Source: Devosia equisanguinis (GTDB lineage: Bacteria > Pseudomonadota > Alphaproteobacteria > Rhizobiales > Devosiaceae). From it: a stretch of DNA of 64,000 nt. How positions within the stretch are numbered: the first letter of the stretch is position 1; every line of letters starts with the position of its first letter. The stretch lies in contig NZ_UZWD01000004.1 of assembly GCF_900631955.1 (NCBI RefSeq), forward strand, positions 368,836 to 432,835. The letters are read 5' to 3'. The notes below the pieces were generated by a model. It saw only the letters and a list, made by a program, of their open reading frames with translations. It had not been told where the DNA came from and made no database searches. The position numbers and the translations under genes are program-made. Of the stretch, positions 27,192-37,146 are shown in pieces.

Positions 27192-28919
27192 ATGCTCGAC
27201 GTCGCCATCAAGAACGCCATCGCCCAGGTCAACGTCGACGCAGCCTGGCCATTGGTGGAAGCCTTCTCCACCATGCCCCGTTGGAAACCAGAAGATGTCG
27301 AAGCCTCAGCCCATGACATCGCGCGGCGCCTTGAGGCGCTTGGCGTGCCGGTCGAGCTTTTGGAGGCTCAGCTTTACCTCTCAATCCCCTATGAGGCCTC
27401 CATAGAGGCCAATGGCAAGCTCTATGCGTCCAAGCCGCCGGCCTATTCTCTGAGTTGCCCCGAGGGTATGTCAGGCGTCCTGCATCACGTGCCGGGCGCC
27501 CTGGCTGCCAGCGTCGGCAGCTTCTACGAGAAGAACCGCGACGAGGCTGCCGCGGCAGAAGACCGCATTCGCGGCAAGATCGTTTTGACCGACGGCTTTG
27601 CCTCGCCCAACAAGGTGCTGGAGTTTCAGGAAAAGGGCGCCATCGGCGTCATCGCCGTCAATCCTGGTATCGACCGCCATTGGGGCATCTGCTCGTCCAT
27701 TTGGGGCAATCCCGATCTCGATGGCCTGCCGCGCAAGCCGTCGATCCCCGTCGCCGTGGTCAATCATCCGGATGGGCAGGAACTGATCGCGCTGGCAAAA
27801 ACCGGCGGCAGCGTCACCATCAGCACCCGGCTTGAGGAGGGCTGGTTCAAGTCGCTCGTGCCGGTGGTCAATATCCCCGGTGCCTTCGAACCGGAAAAAT
27901 TCGTGCTGCTCGCCGGACACTATGACAGCTGGGATGTTGGGGTCGGCGATAATGCAACCGGCGATGCCGCCATGCTCGAAATCGCCCGTGTGCTCTGGCA
28001 CAATCGGGCCGACCTCCGACGCTCCGTGCGCATCGCCTGGTGGCCGGGCCATTCCACCGGCCGCTATGCCGGCTCCGCCTGGTACGCCGACGCCTTCGCC
28101 CTCGATCTCGACGAAAATTGCGTGGCCCAGGTCAATTGCGACAGCCCCGGCTGCCGCTGGGCCGATGTCTATGAAAATGTCGCGGTGATGAGCGAGGCCA
28201 ATGTGCTGTGTACCGACATCATCCGCGATGTCGCCGACCTGCCGTTCCATGGCGAGCGTCCGCTGCGCGCCGGCGACTATTCGTTCAACAATATCGGCAT
28301 TTCCAGCTTCTTCATGTTGTCCTCGACCATGACGGTCGAGAAGCGCAAGGAAATGAACTACTACACCGTCGGTGGCTGCGGCGGGAACATCGCCTGGCAC
28401 ACCGAAAACGACCTGATGGAGATTGCCGACCGCGACATTCTCCTTCGCGACATCAAGGTCTATCTCGCCGGCATCATGGCAGTGGCCAATGCGCCGATCC
28501 TGCCCTTCGACTGGCGCGCGACGGCTGCCGAGTTCGCCGTCACCCTGGCCAAGTATCAAAAGGCCGCCGGTGACGATGCGCATCTGCTCGATTCTGTTGA
28601 AGCCGAACTCACGCGCCTCACTGCGGCTCTCGATGCCTTCTATGCCGCCATCGCTGCTGGCGCCGTCACTGAAGTCGGCGCCAATACAGTCATCCAGCAA
28701 CTCGCCCGCATTCTCGTGCCGCTCAACTACACCCGCGGTCCGCGCTTCACCCATGATCCCGCATTGCCTGTGCCGGGTCTTCCCGCATTGTCCGTTGCCG
28801 GCGAACTCGGGAGCCACGGCCCCGAAACCCTCGGTTTCGCCCGCATCCAACTCCAACGCGGTGCCAACCGCACGGCATCAGTATTGCGCCAGGCCGCAGG
28901 CCTGGTCGCGGCGCATTGA
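27192..28919 (+). CDS. PA-domain M28 family metallohydrolase homologue with altered catalytic motif
   Basis: A 575-residue protein without signal peptide. Residues about 95-215 are PA-domain-like (GKIVLTDGF, EKGAIGVIAVNPG). The M28 core has GHYDSWD (His243, Asp245), GDNATGDAA (Asp253), VNCDSPG (Asp317) and AWHTENDL (His403). Where active M28 enzymes have a Glu-Glu pair before a GS motif, this one has PGHSTGRYAGS (285-295). GAGGGA lies just before the ATG at 27192. The two operators upstream tie it to the FCD-GntR regulon. It may be a hydrolase with a changed metal ligand or a binding relative. Confidence 0.87.
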   Translation: MLDVAIKNAIAQVNVDAAWPLVEAFSTMPRWKPEDVEASAHDIARRLEALGVPVELLEAQLYLSIPYEASIEANGKLYASKPPAYSLSCPEGMSGVLHHVPGALAASVGSFYEKNRDEAAAAEDRIRGKIVLTDGFASPNKVLEFQEKGAIGVIAVNPGIDRHWGICSSIWGNPDLDGLPRKPSIPVAVVNHPDGQELIALAKTGGSVTISTRLEEGWFKSLVPVVNIPGAFEPEKFVLLAGHYDSWDVGVGDNATGDAAMLEIARVLWHNRADLRRSVRIAWWPGHSTGRYAGSAWYADAFALDLDENCVAQVNCDSPGCRWADVYENVAVMSEANVLCTDIIRDVADLPFHGERPLRAGDYSFNNIGISSFFMLSSTMTVEKRKEMNYYTVGGCGGNIAWHTENDLMEIADRDILLRDIKVYLAGIMAVANAPILPFDWRATAAEFAVTLAKYQKAAGDDAHLLDSVEAELTRLTAALDAFYAAIAAGAVTEVGANTVIQQLARILVPLNYTRGPRFTHDPALPVPGLPALSVAGELGSHGPETLGFARIQLQRGANRTASVLRQAAGLVAAH

Positions 28920-29032
28920 ACCAATCTGCCGATGGCCCCGACTGACAAACGGCATGAGCATTGGTCGGCTATTCCGCGCGCCATCGGCGTCGGAAGGGCC
29001 GGCTTGCGCGGGCTGAGAAATTCGCTGCCGTG

Positions 29033-30157
29033 CTAGGCGGGCACGCTGGCGCTCCTGGTTGTGTTCACCCCGGCAAGCGGCGCGCGTTCGGTCTCGATCC
29101 GGGCTCCGGACATGCGGTCGAAGAGATGCAGGGACGGAACCGGCAGGGTTAGCCAAACGGTGCGTCCGTCCAGCGGCTCGTCGCCCGCAGGCAGGACGAT
29201 CGACACTTCGTGGCCGAGAAGGCTGCAATAGGCCACGCGCGAACCGCCCAGTTCTTCAACCAGTTCCACGGTTGCCGGCAGGCCCAGGCCTGGCGTGCTG
29301 CTGAGCACGAGGTTTTCGGGGCGGATGCCGACGGTCACCAATGTGCCTTCTGCCAGCGCCGTGCGGCAGAGCGCTACTCTATCGGCGGCGATATCGAGCA
29401 GAATCTCTCCACCTGTCCCCACCGTGGCCGGCAGGAGGTTCATTGCCGGCGCACCCATGAACCCGGCCACAAAAGCCGAGGCGGGGCGGCCATAGATCTC
29501 GCTGGGCGAGCCGATCTGTTCGACCCGGCCGCCATTCATCACGATCAGCGTGTCGGCCAGTGTCATGGCTTCCACCTGGTCATGGGTGACGAAGATCGAG
29601 GTCGCCTTGAGACGCTTGTGCAACCGCTTGATCTCGATGCGCATCTGCACCCGCAGCAGGGCGTCGAGATTGGAGAGCGGTTCGTCGAACAGGAACACCT
29701 CCGGCTCTCGCACAATGGCCCTGCCCATGGCGACGCGCTGGCGCTGGCCACCCGAAAGCTGCGCCGGGCGGCGGTCCAGATAATCGGTGAGATTGAGGAT
29801 CTTGGCGGCGTGCTCGACCCGCGCATTGCGCTCGGCAACCGGCAGGCCTGCCAGCCGCAGCGGATAGGCGATGTTCTGGCGCACGCTCATATGCGGGTAG
29901 AGCGCATAGTTCTGGAACACCATGGCACAACCGCGATCGGCCGGCTCGATATCGTTCATGACCGTGCCGCCGATGGCGATGCTGCCCGCGGTGATGTCCT
30001 CAAGCCCGGCGATCATGCGCAGAAGAGTCGACTTGCCGCAGCCCGATGGCCCGACGATGACAACGAAATGCCCGTCGGGAATGGCGAGATCGACGCCGTG
30101 TAGCACCGCCTTGCCATCATAGGATTTCCTGACATTGGAAAGGACGAGATCGGCCAT
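29033..30157 (-). CDS. ABC importer ATP-binding protein (UgpC type), second sugar-type system
   Basis: A 374-residue CUT1-type ATPase. Walker [10 protein letters not shown] is at 36-44, then [42 protein letters not shown] and a C-terminal TOBE-type region. GGGAG precedes the ATG at 30157, which shares one base with the stop of the phosphatase gene. It closes the six-gene operon that begins at 34929 and should power the permeases at 30888-32676. Confidence 0.93.
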   Translation of the reverse strand: MADLVLSNVRKSYDGKAVLHGVDLAIPDGHFVVIVGPSGCGKSTLLRMIAGLEDITAGSIAIGGTVMNDIEPADRGCAMVFQNYALYPHMSVRQNIAYPLRLAGLPVAERNARVEHAAKILNLTDYLDRRPAQLSGGQRQRVAMGRAIVREPEVFLFDEPLSNLDALLRVQMRIEIKRLHKRLKATSIFVTHDQVEAMTLADTLIVMNGGRVEQIGSPSEIYGRPASAFVAGFMGAPAMNLLPATVGTGGEILLDIAADRVALCRTALAEGTLVTVGIRPENLVLSSTPGLGLPATVELVEELGGSRVAYCSLLGHEVSIVLPAGDEPLDGRTVWLTLPVPSLHLFDRMSGARIETERAPLAGVNTTRSASVPA

Positions 30158-30888
30158 CAAAAATCTCCCAGGAGGCGATGGCGCAGCTGGGTGATGGTAT
30201 CCTCGCCCAACCCGATCTGTTCGAGATAAGCGGGCACAGAGCCAAATTCGGTCTCGATGAAGGCCAGGGTCGCGACCATCGTCTCGGGGTCTGAGGCGAG
30301 GAGGCGCTTGAACCGCTCGGGATCGGCGCCGCGGGCCACTGCGCCGGCGGTGATATCGGCGACGATGGGGGCGATCAGGGCAGCAGTTTGGGCATAATCG
30401 GCGACGATATCCTGGGCTTCGACCCCGACCAGGCTCAACAGCAGTGCCGCGATGATCCCGGTGCGGTCCTTGCCGGCCGTGCAGTGGAACAAGACGGCGC
30501 CGCCGGGCGCATCGGCGATGTGGGTCAGGACAGCAGCGATGCTGTCCTGCCGCGATTGCAGCGCCCGGATGTATAGCTCAAGCAGCACATCGCCATCGGC
30601 CATCAGATCGGGAGCCAGGCCATCGAACAGCGAGACATTGTGATAGCCGACATGCTCATGACCGGCGAAGGGATTTGGCTGGTGCGCCAACTCATCCTTA
30701 TGGCGCAGGTCAATGACGGTCGTCACTCCGGAGGCGAGGAGGCTCTCGATGCCGCTCGCGTCGAGCCGGTGCAGTGCGTCGGCGCGCAACAGGCGGCGAA
30801 AGCGCGTTGTGCCGACAGCGGTGGCATAGCCGCCGAGATCGCGGATATTGTGGGTGCCGGGAACGGGCAGGTGGCGTGTAGTGTGCAT
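30157..30888 (-). CDS. Protein-tyrosine/dual-specificity phosphatase-like protein
   Basis: A 243-residue cytoplasmic protein. The Cys-based phosphatase loop [10 protein letters not shown] is at 135-144 (Cys136, Arg142). The N-terminal HNIRDLGGY and DLRHKDEL are typical of the bacterial Tyr_phosphatase3 group (PF13350 type). The ATG at 30888 overlaps the stop of the upstream permease gene by one base (TAATG), so it is a true member of the ABC operon. The substrate may be an imported phosphorylated metabolite rather than a protein; that is inference from context. Confidence 0.9.
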   Translation of the reverse strand: MHTTRHLPVPGTHNIRDLGGYATAVGTTRFRRLLRADALHRLDASGIESLLASGVTTVIDLRHKDELAHQPNPFAGHEHVGYHNVSLFDGLAPDLMADGDVLLELYIRALQSRQDSIAAVLTHIADAPGGAVLFHCTAGKDRTGIIAALLLSLVGVEAQDIVADYAQTAALIAPIVADITAGAVARGADPERFKRLLASDPETMVATLAFIETEFGSVPAYLEQIGLGEDTITQLRHRLLGDF

Positions 30889-31766
30889 TAGCGGATACCG
30901 GATTTCATGAAGGATTGGACGACCTGGCGCTGCAGGACGATGTAGATGAGCAGGACTGGCAGGCTGGCCAGGGTCGAGGCCGCCATCAGCGGACCCCATT
31001 GATTGCCTTCGGCGGTCATGAACATCTGGATGCCGATCTGGATCACCGAATTTTCCGCCGTGCGACTGAGCAGCAGCGGCCAGAAATATTCGTTCCAGGT
31101 CGAGATGAAGATGAGGATGGCGAGCGAGGCGATGGTCCCGCGCAGATTGGGTACCATCACCTCCCAGAGAATGCGCCAATTGCGCGCCCCATCCATGCGG
31201 GCGGCCTCGACCACCTCCTTGGGAAAGCCGCGCATGGCCTGCGCCAGCAGCAGGATGGCGAGCGCCGAGGTCAGATTGGGCAGGATCAGCGCCATGACGC
31301 TGTCCAGTAGCCCCATCTGGGCGACCATCAGGTAATTGGGGATCATCACCACCTGAAAGGGCACCAGCCAGGTCAGCGCCACCGCCGTATAGACCAGCCG
31401 GGAAAAGCGGAAGGTCCAGCGCGCAAAGGCGAAGGCGGCGAGAATGCCGGTGAGCAGCTGGAAAATCGTCGATAGCGCCGAGAAGACCAGCGTGTTGATC
31501 AGCATGCGGGCGATCGGGATAGCGTCGATTGCGTGCGTATAGTTGTCCAGCGACATGGTGGTCGGCCACAGGCTGGTCTCGAACATGGCGTTGGCCGGCC
31601 GCAACGAGCTGGCCAGCATCCAGTACACCGGAAACAGGCAGAAGATGGACAGCAGCACCATCAACAGATGCCCCGCCGCCGTGTCGAGGCCGGATTTCTC
31701 CGAGATACGACGCAGCGGGCGCGCCGGCGCCATGCTGCGTGCCGGGCGAAGCACTTCAGTGGTCAT
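30888..31766 (-). CDS. ABC importer permease, MalG/UgpE type
   Basis: A 292-residue permease with six likely membrane segments. The cytoplasmic docking loop reads EAARMDGARNWRILWEVMVPNLR. It overlaps its MalF/UgpA-type partner by 11 bases and the phosphatase by one base. Confidence 0.93.
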   Translation of the reverse strand: MTTEVLRPARSMAPARPLRRISEKSGLDTAAGHLLMVLLSIFCLFPVYWMLASSLRPANAMFETSLWPTTMSLDNYTHAIDAIPIARMLINTLVFSALSTIFQLLTGILAAFAFARWTFRFSRLVYTAVALTWLVPFQVVMIPNYLMVAQMGLLDSVMALILPNLTSALAILLLAQAMRGFPKEVVEAARMDGARNWRILWEVMVPNLRGTIASLAILIFISTWNEYFWPLLLSRTAENSVIQIGIQMFMTAEGNQWGPLMAASTLASLPVLLIYIVLQRQVVQSFMKSGIR

Positions 31767-32676
31767 GGAAGGAATACCTGTCGATCAGGCGGAAGAGCAC
31801 GAAGGCCACTGCGCCGAAGCCAATGAAGAGGATGATCGCCGACGCCGAGCTCCAGCCCACCGACATGGTGGAAAAGCCGAAATCCCAGAGCAGATAATAG
31901 ATATTGGTGGTCGATCCCAGCGGACCGCCGCCGGTCAGGACATTGATATAGGTAAAACTCCACTGCGCCCCGAGCAGGATGGTCATCACCACGAGGAACA
32001 GCACGGTCGAGCTCAAAAGCGGCAGGCGAATGTCGCGGATGATTGCCCACTTGCTGGCGCCATCCATGCGGGCGGCCTCGATCAGCGAGGGATTGATATT
32101 GGCATTGGCGGCCGACAGGATCAGCGTCGAGAAGCCCATCAGTTTCCACCCGGTGATCAGGATCACCGTCCAGATCGCGATATTGGGGTCGGAGAGGAAT
32201 TTGACCGGGTTGAGGCCCAGTCCCTTGAGCATCTGGTTGAGCAGGCCATAGCCGGGGTCGAGCAGCCAGCGCCACACCGCGGCGGCGACAACCGGCGCGA
32301 TGATCATCGGCACGAAGATGATAGCACGATAGATATTGCGCGACCGCTGCGGCAGGTCATGGGTATAGATGGCGATGGCCAGGGGGGCGAGGACGGCCAG
32401 CGGCAATAGGCCCAGAATGTAGATGCCGGTATTGCGCAGCGCCTGCCAGAATTTCGGCAATGCGAAAATACGCACATAGTTCTCCCAGCCGACAAAGGTC
32501 TGCGGCGAGGTGGGCAGCATGTTCCACTGATAAAAGCTGAGGCGCAGGGCATCCACCAGCGGCCAATAGATCCAGGCCACGAGTGTCAGGAGAGCTGGGG
32601 CGAGATAGAGCCAGGGCGCCCAGTGCGACTGGGTCATCCGTCTGAGGCGGGTCGGGGATTGTGAGGCCAGGGCCAT
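31756..32676 (-). CDS. ABC importer permease, MalF/UgpA type
   Basis: A 306-residue permease. It has WAPWLYLAPALLTLVAWIYWPLVDALRLSFY-like N-terminal hydrophobic pattern and the docking loop EAARMDGASKWAIIRDIRLPLL. The FVGWENYVRIF motif after the first membrane segment is common in UgpA-like proteins. It follows the binding-protein gene after a 62-base gap that contains a strong hairpin. Confidence 0.93.
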   Translation of the reverse strand: MALASQSPTRLRRMTQSHWAPWLYLAPALLTLVAWIYWPLVDALRLSFYQWNMLPTSPQTFVGWENYVRIFALPKFWQALRNTGIYILGLLPLAVLAPLAIAIYTHDLPQRSRNIYRAIIFVPMIIAPVVAAAVWRWLLDPGYGLLNQMLKGLGLNPVKFLSDPNIAIWTVILITGWKLMGFSTLILSAANANINPSLIEAARMDGASKWAIIRDIRLPLLSSTVLFLVVMTILLGAQWSFTYINVLTGGGPLGSTTNIYYLLWDFGFSTMSVGWSSASAIILFIGFGAVAFVLFRLIDRYSFHDH

Positions 32677-32704
32677 GGCACGCTCCGCTTGGGAAACCGA
32701 AAGG

Positions 32705-32731
32705 GGCCCGCCATCGCAGTGATGGCGGGCC
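32705..32731. other. Intra-operon stem-loop after the binding-protein gene
   Basis: GGCCCGCCATC and GATGGCGGGCC form a perfect 11-base-pair stem with a five-base loop. It occupies the same place in this operon as the hairpin at 7856 in the first sugar operon, right after the binding-protein stop, and probably stabilises the upstream mRNA or attenuates downstream genes. Confidence 0.65.
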
Positions 32732-32738
32732 GGAAAAT

Positions 32739-34028
32739 TTAGGGCATCAACGCCTGGGCATTGGCCTGCGCATCGGCGAGCGTCGCCTGCACATCGGCCC
32801 CGCCGAACACTGCCATGTCGACGGCGTCCATCATGGTCTTGACGATCTGGCGGTAATTCGGGCCCGGCATCGGGTCCCAGGGCTCGAGCCGGTCAAGCTG
32901 CTCGAGATTGGGAGCCACCAGCGGGTGCTCGGCGATCCAGCCGGCGAGATAGGCGGGATCGGTGACGATGGCAGGGCGCAGCGGCAAGTAGCCGATTTCC
33001 GAGGTGATGACGGTATAGCCATGCTCGGAGGTCAGGAACTTCATCAACTCCCAGGCGGCGCGCTGCTTGAGCGGGTCGGTGGTGTGGATGGTCAGGGCCG
33101 AGCCCGAATTGTTGGGGCGGGTCGGCTTGTCGCCGAAGCGCGGCATGGCGGCCGAGCGCAGTTCGAAATTGCCTTCCGCCCCTTTCACCAGACCAGCCTG
33201 CAAGGCGCTGGTCTGCAGATACATCGCCAGTTTGCCCGACGCCATGGCGTCGACGGCGCCAAGCCCCTCGTAGATTTCGTAGACGCCGGCATCGTTGAGG
33301 TCGCGCAGCATCTGCACGGCCTCGACCGCTTCCGGCTCGGCGAATTTGAGCGTCTTGCGATCGCGCGAGATCACTTCGCCATTGTTGGAGCGCACCACGC
33401 CCTGGAACAGCCAGTCGGCTGCGCTCGGGCCGGTGATCCCGGCAGAGAAGCCTTCGGCGTCGGTCTTGTCTTCGATGGCGAGGGCGTCGGCCTTGAGTTC
33501 TTCCCAGGTGGCCGGCGGTGCATCGGGGTCGAGCCCGGCATCACGGAACAGGTCGGCATTGTAAAACAGCACCGGGGTCGAGAAGGTATAGGCCAGTCCA
33601 TAGGTCTTGCCGTCCAGCACGCCCAGCTTGGTGCCATTGGGGTGCATGCCGGCCAGATGCGCGCTGATTTCGTCGGCCGGGGCAATGTCCTCCAGCGCCT
33701 TGGCGCCGAAATTGTGCACCGAGAAGTCGAGGTCCGAAAACACCGTCTGCACCAGGTCCACCGGCTGGCCGGCGGCGAGGTCGGCCTGAATGCGACTGGA
33801 ATCGGCGCTGGAATAGCCTATGCCGGTGACCGTGACTTTGGGATTGGCCGCCATGAACTCGTTGATGAGCTTCTGGGTTGCGTCCGCGCCGATGCCGGCC
33901 GAGGCCAGGTTGTAATTGTAGAAGGTGATGGTTACCGGCTGGTCGATGCTGGGCGCCATGGTCTGAGCCAGCACCGGCAGGGCGGTGGAAAGGGCCAGCA
34001 GGCTGGCCAGGAGCGTGGTGCGAAACAT
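32739..34028 (-). CDS. ABC importer periplasmic binding protein (family 1, UgpB-like)
   Basis: A 429-residue solute-binding protein with a signal peptide (MFRTTLLASLLALSTALPVLAQ). The mature start VTITFYNYNLASAGIGADATQKLINEFMAANP and DLVQTVFSDLDFSVHNFGAKALEDI fit family 1 proteins. Co-transcription with two phosphoesterase-type enzymes hints at a phosphate-containing ligand such as a glycerophosphodiester, but no ligand motif can be seen directly. Confidence 0.92.
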   Translation of the reverse strand: MFRTTLLASLLALSTALPVLAQTMAPSIDQPVTITFYNYNLASAGIGADATQKLINEFMAANPKVTVTGIGYSSADSSRIQADLAAGQPVDLVQTVFSDLDFSVHNFGAKALEDIAPADEISAHLAGMHPNGTKLGVLDGKTYGLAYTFSTPVLFYNADLFRDAGLDPDAPPATWEELKADALAIEDKTDAEGFSAGITGPSAADWLFQGVVRSNNGEVISRDRKTLKFAEPEAVEAVQMLRDLNDAGVYEIYEGLGAVDAMASGKLAMYLQTSALQAGLVKGAEGNFELRSAAMPRFGDKPTRPNNSGSALTIHTTDPLKQRAAWELMKFLTSEHGYTVITSEIGYLPLRPAIVTDPAYLAGWIAEHPLVAPNLEQLDRLEPWDPMPGPNYRQIVKTMMDAVDMAVFGGADVQATLADAQANAQALMP

Positions 34029-34053
34029 GATGGGACTTTCTCGTTCGCTGGGG

Positions 34054-34929
34054 TTATTCGGCGGCTGCGACGGTGGTGTCGGCTTCGTATTTCTTCAGGA
34101 TCTCGGCCATGTCGGCGAAGCGGAAGCCGCCGATCTCCCGGCGCGTGGCCGGCTGCGGTGCGAAGGTGATGGAGAGGCCGGAGGGGCGGACTTTGCCGAT
34201 GGCGAAGGCGGCGCCCTCGAGCATGCGCAGCCCTTCATGCAGCCACAAGACGTCCGTTGCAGCGTGCTGGCCGATGCCCACCACGGTCGGGATGCCATAC
34301 CAATTGGCGACGCGGTCATAGTGGATATGGCCTGAAAGAATGCCGATGACGCTCTTGCCGGTAACGGCCTGGCGCAGCGCCTCGGTGTCGGCATAGGAGA
34401 GCGATTCCCACTCCATCGAGGGGTCATGCGTGTCGAGCGCCGGGGCGTGGTGCATGACCAGCAGCTTGGGCAGGTCGGCATGGCTTCCGAGCTCAGACAG
34501 CAGCCAGTCGAGCTGCCCCGGTTCAAAGGCGCCACCGATCTTGTTGGGCACGCTGGTATCCAGCACGATCACATGCAGCCCGCCGATGACGGCCGAATGA
34601 TCGTAGGGTTGATCGAGCTCCGAGGTGCGCCCCAGCATGGCCGGATAGAAGCCATCGCGGCGGTCGTGATTGCCGAGGGCAAACAGGATGGGCATGTCGA
34701 GGCCGGCTTCGGCGATCAGGTCCTTGAGGTGTTCGTAGGAACCGGCATCGCCGCGATTGGTCAGATCGCCAGAGGCCACGATGAAATCGGGCTGCGGTGA
34801 GAGTTTTTTCACATCGGCAAGGATGGCGCGCAGCGTTGCCGTAGTGTCGGAATGCAGATGGTCGTCCTGCACTGCAGGATTGCCCACATGCAGGTCGGTG
34901 AGGTGAACGAACGTGGTCGGTGCGGACAA
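34054..34929 (-). CDS. Metallophosphoesterase (CpdA-like calcineurin fold)
   Basis: A 291-residue cytoplasmic phosphoesterase. The metal-binding motifs are complete: DLH at 12-14, GD at 54-55, GNHD at 86-89, HH at 160-161 and GHIH at 200-203. This arrangement matches class III cyclic-nucleotide or glycerophosphodiester phosphodiesterases such as CpdA/GpdQ. It is the first gene of the Ugp-like operon, 25 bases before the binding-protein gene, and faces a TetR gene. A role in cleaving the imported phosphodiester is plausible. Confidence 0.9.
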   Translation of the reverse strand: MSAPTTFVHLTDLHVGNPAVQDDHLHSDTTATLRAILADVKKLSPQPDFIVASGDLTNRGDAGSYEHLKDLIAEAGLDMPILFALGNHDRRDGFYPAMLGRTSELDQPYDHSAVIGGLHVIVLDTSVPNKIGGAFEPGQLDWLLSELGSHADLPKLLVMHHAPALDTHDPSMEWESLSYADTEALRQAVTGKSVIGILSGHIHYDRVANWYGIPTVVGIGQHAATDVLWLHEGLRMLEGAAFAIGKVRPSGLSITFAPQPATRREIGGFRFADMAEILKKYEADTTVAAAE

Positions 34930-35051
34930 GGCTTTCTCCTGTCGATGGCGTCAAAAGCAGCGTGGATGCGCCGTAACTATTTGTTTTGCCGTTATTTTCG
35001 TTGGGGGCTTGCGGAGCGGCGATGACAGAGTTACCGTCGCCTCATGACAGG

Positions 35052-35069
35052 TGAATGAAGGTTCATTCA
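35052..35069. promoter_or_regulatory. Probable TetR operator
   Basis: TGAATGAA-GG-TTCATTCA is a perfect 18-base palindrome ending four bases before the TetR start codon. It covers the likely ribosome-binding region of that gene and lies in the gap shared with the Ugp-like operon. Confidence 0.75.
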
Positions 35070-35073
35070 GAAT

Positions 35074-35643
35074 ATGGATGTAGTGCCCGACAAGGCGCAG
35101 CGCATTCTCGACGCTGCCGCCAGACTGATCGTCCGCAATGGCCTGCAATGCTCGATGGCGGCGATCGCCGAGGAAGCCGGTGTCGCCACTGGCTCGCTTT
35201 ATAACTACTTCCGCAGCAAGGAAGACCTGGTGCTCGGCGTCTACACCAAGGTCAGCGCTGAAATGGCCGCGGCCCTCAGTTTGACGGACATGCCGGGACT
35301 AGCGGAAGATGCCAGGGTCCGCCTCTATATCGAGCGGTATATGCAGTTCATCTGGGAAGACACCGAGCGGGCGCGGCTGTTCGACTATCTCGACAACAAC
35401 CCTCTGATCTCAATGGAAGACGCCAAGTCGGTCTTCGGTCCCCTGGTGCAGGACGGCATCGACATGCTTGTCGCTGCCCAGGCGGTGGGCGTCGTTCGGT
35501 CGGGTACGCCCACCCTGATCATGAGTTTTGTGCGCGGCTCCATCCGCAACGCCCTCAAGCGCCTGCGCCAAACCGGCAAGACGCTCTCGGCAGCCGACCG
35601 GCAGCTGGTGGCCCACATGTGCTGGGACGCTATCCAAGCCTAG
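35074..35643 (+). CDS. TetR/AcrR family transcriptional regulator
   Basis: A 189-residue regulator. The N-terminal helix-turn-helix is clear: AQRILDAAARLIVRNGLQCSMAAIAEEAGVATGSLYNYFRSKEDLV (about 8-53). The C-terminal ligand domain has no recognisable subfamily. It lies divergent from the metallophosphoesterase-led operon, with a perfect palindrome just before its start, so autoregulation and control of that operon are likely. No strong ribosome-binding site is visible; the message may be leaderless or nearly so. Confidence 0.92.
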   Translation: MDVVPDKAQRILDAAARLIVRNGLQCSMAAIAEEAGVATGSLYNYFRSKEDLVLGVYTKVSAEMAAALSLTDMPGLAEDARVRLYIERYMQFIWEDTERARLFDYLDNNPLISMEDAKSVFGPLVQDGIDMLVAAQAVGVVRSGTPTLIMSFVRGSIRNALKRLRQTGKTLSAADRQLVAHMCWDAIQA

Positions 35644-35667
35644 GCTGGTCGGCCTGCTTGCGCCGCC

Positions 35668-37146
35668 TCAATGGCCCAACATGCGTTCCATGGCGCCGGG
35701 CCGATCATGCTCGGCCAGCTTGTCCATGATAGTGGCGCTGGCCTCATTGAGCCCGATGACCTCCACTGCCGCTCCGGCCCGACGGAATTTCAGCACCGCC
35801 ATGTCGATGGCCTGCACTCCGGTAAGGTCCCACAGATGGGCTTCGGTCAGGTCGATGCGCACTGTCCCCACCGGTTCGGTAAAGTCGAGAGCGGCAAGGA
35901 AATCCTCGGCGCTGGCGAAGAACAGCTGGCCCTCGACGCGATAGCTCCGCACGCCGTCGCTGAGCGTTGTGGTGACGCGAAAGATCTGCGCCACCTTCCA
36001 GGCAAAGAAGATGCCGGACAGCAACACGCCAACTCCGACGCCCAGCGCCAGGTTGTGTGTACCGACCACCGTGATCACCGTTGCCAGCATGACGATGCTC
36101 GAACGGCGCGGGTGATGCGCCAGATCGCGCAGTGAGGACCAACTGAAGGTTCCCACCGACACCATGATCATGATGGCGACCAGCGCCGGCATGGGGATCA
36201 TCCCCACCCAGTCTCCAAGCACCAGCAGCAGGAACAGCAGAATCGCGCCTGCGGCAAAGGTAGAAAGGCGGGTGCGCCCACCCGATTTCACATTGATCAC
36301 CGACTGGCCGATCATGGCGCAACCGGCCATGCCGCCAAACAGGCCCGAGGCGATATTGGCGATGCCCTGACCGACGCTTTCCCGGTTCTTGTTGCTGCTG
36401 GAATCGGTCATCTGATCAACAATGGAGGCCGTGAGCAGGCTCTCGAGCAGACCAACCGCCGCGACCGCTACGGAAGTGGGCAGGATGATCATCAGGGTCT
36501 CAAAATTCAGCGGCACATTGGGCAGCAGCAGCGCCGGCAGCGCATTGGGCAGGGCGCCCAGGTCGGCGACATTGCGCGTGTCGATATTGAACATCAATGC
36601 CAGTGCCGTCAGCACCAGGATGCAGACGAGCGGCGACGGGACCACCCGGGTAAGGCGGGGGAACAGATAGATGATGGCCAGGCCCCCTGCGATCATCGCA
36701 TAGGTCTGCCAGGACACCCCGATCAGCTCGGGCAGTTGCGCCATGAAGATGAGGATGGCCAGCGCATTGACGAAGCCGGTCATCACCGAGCGCGACACGA
36801 AGCGCATGACTGCGCCAACACGCAGCCAGCCAGCCACGATCTGGATCAGCCCGGCCAATATGCTGGCCGCGAGGAGGTAGTCGAGGCCATGCTCGCGCAC
36901 CAGCGTACCGAACAGTACGGCCGTGGCGGCGGTGGCGGCTGAGACCATCGCCGGACGCCCGCCGGCAAAGGATATGGTGATGGCTATGATCACCGAGGCA
37001 TAGAGCCCTACCTTGGGATCGACGCCGGCAATGATGGAAAAACCGATGGCTTCGGGGATGAGCGCGAGGGCGACCACCAGTCCCGAGAGGATATCGCCCC
37101 GAATATTGGAAAGCCAATCGCGGCGGAAGGATTGTGCAAAGGTCAT
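35668..37146 (-). CDS. SulP family anion transporter with C-terminal STAS domain
   Basis: A 492-residue transporter. The membrane domain starts [35 protein letters not shown], the SulP signature region, and includes [20 protein letters not shown]. The last about 95 residues form a STAS domain ([12 protein letters not shown] ... [15 protein letters not shown]). Such proteins move sulfate, bicarbonate or other anions, often as proton or sodium symporters. It is convergent with the TetR gene and separated from the next gene by a long leader region. Confidence 0.93.
   Translation of the reverse strand: MTFAQSFRRDWLSNIRGDILSGLVVALALIPEAIGFSIIAGVDPKVGLYASVIIAITISFAGGRPAMVSAATAATAVLFGTLVREHGLDYLLAASILAGLIQIVAGWLRVGAVMRFVSRSVMTGFVNALAILIFMAQLPELIGVSWQTYAMIAGGLAIIYLFPRLTRVVPSPLVCILVLTALALMFNIDTRNVADLGALPNALPALLLPNVPLNFETLMIILPTSVAVAAVGLLESLLTASIVDQMTDSSSNKNRESVGQGIANIASGLFGGMAGCAMIGQSVINVKSGGRTRLSTFAAGAILLFLLLVLGDWVGMIPMPALVAIMIMVSVGTFSWSSLRDLAHHPRRSSIVMLATVITVVGTHNLALGVGVGVLLSGIFFAWKVAQIFRVTTTLSDGVRSYRVEGQLFFASAEDFLAALDFTEPVGTVRIDLTEAHLWDLTGVQAIDMAVLKFRRAGAAVEVIGLNEASATIMDKLAEHDRPGAMERMLGH

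Noticed and set aside
32661..34169. A 502-codon plus-strand frame opposite the UgpB-like gene
   Set aside because: Antisense to a binding protein with signal peptide; no domain similarity.
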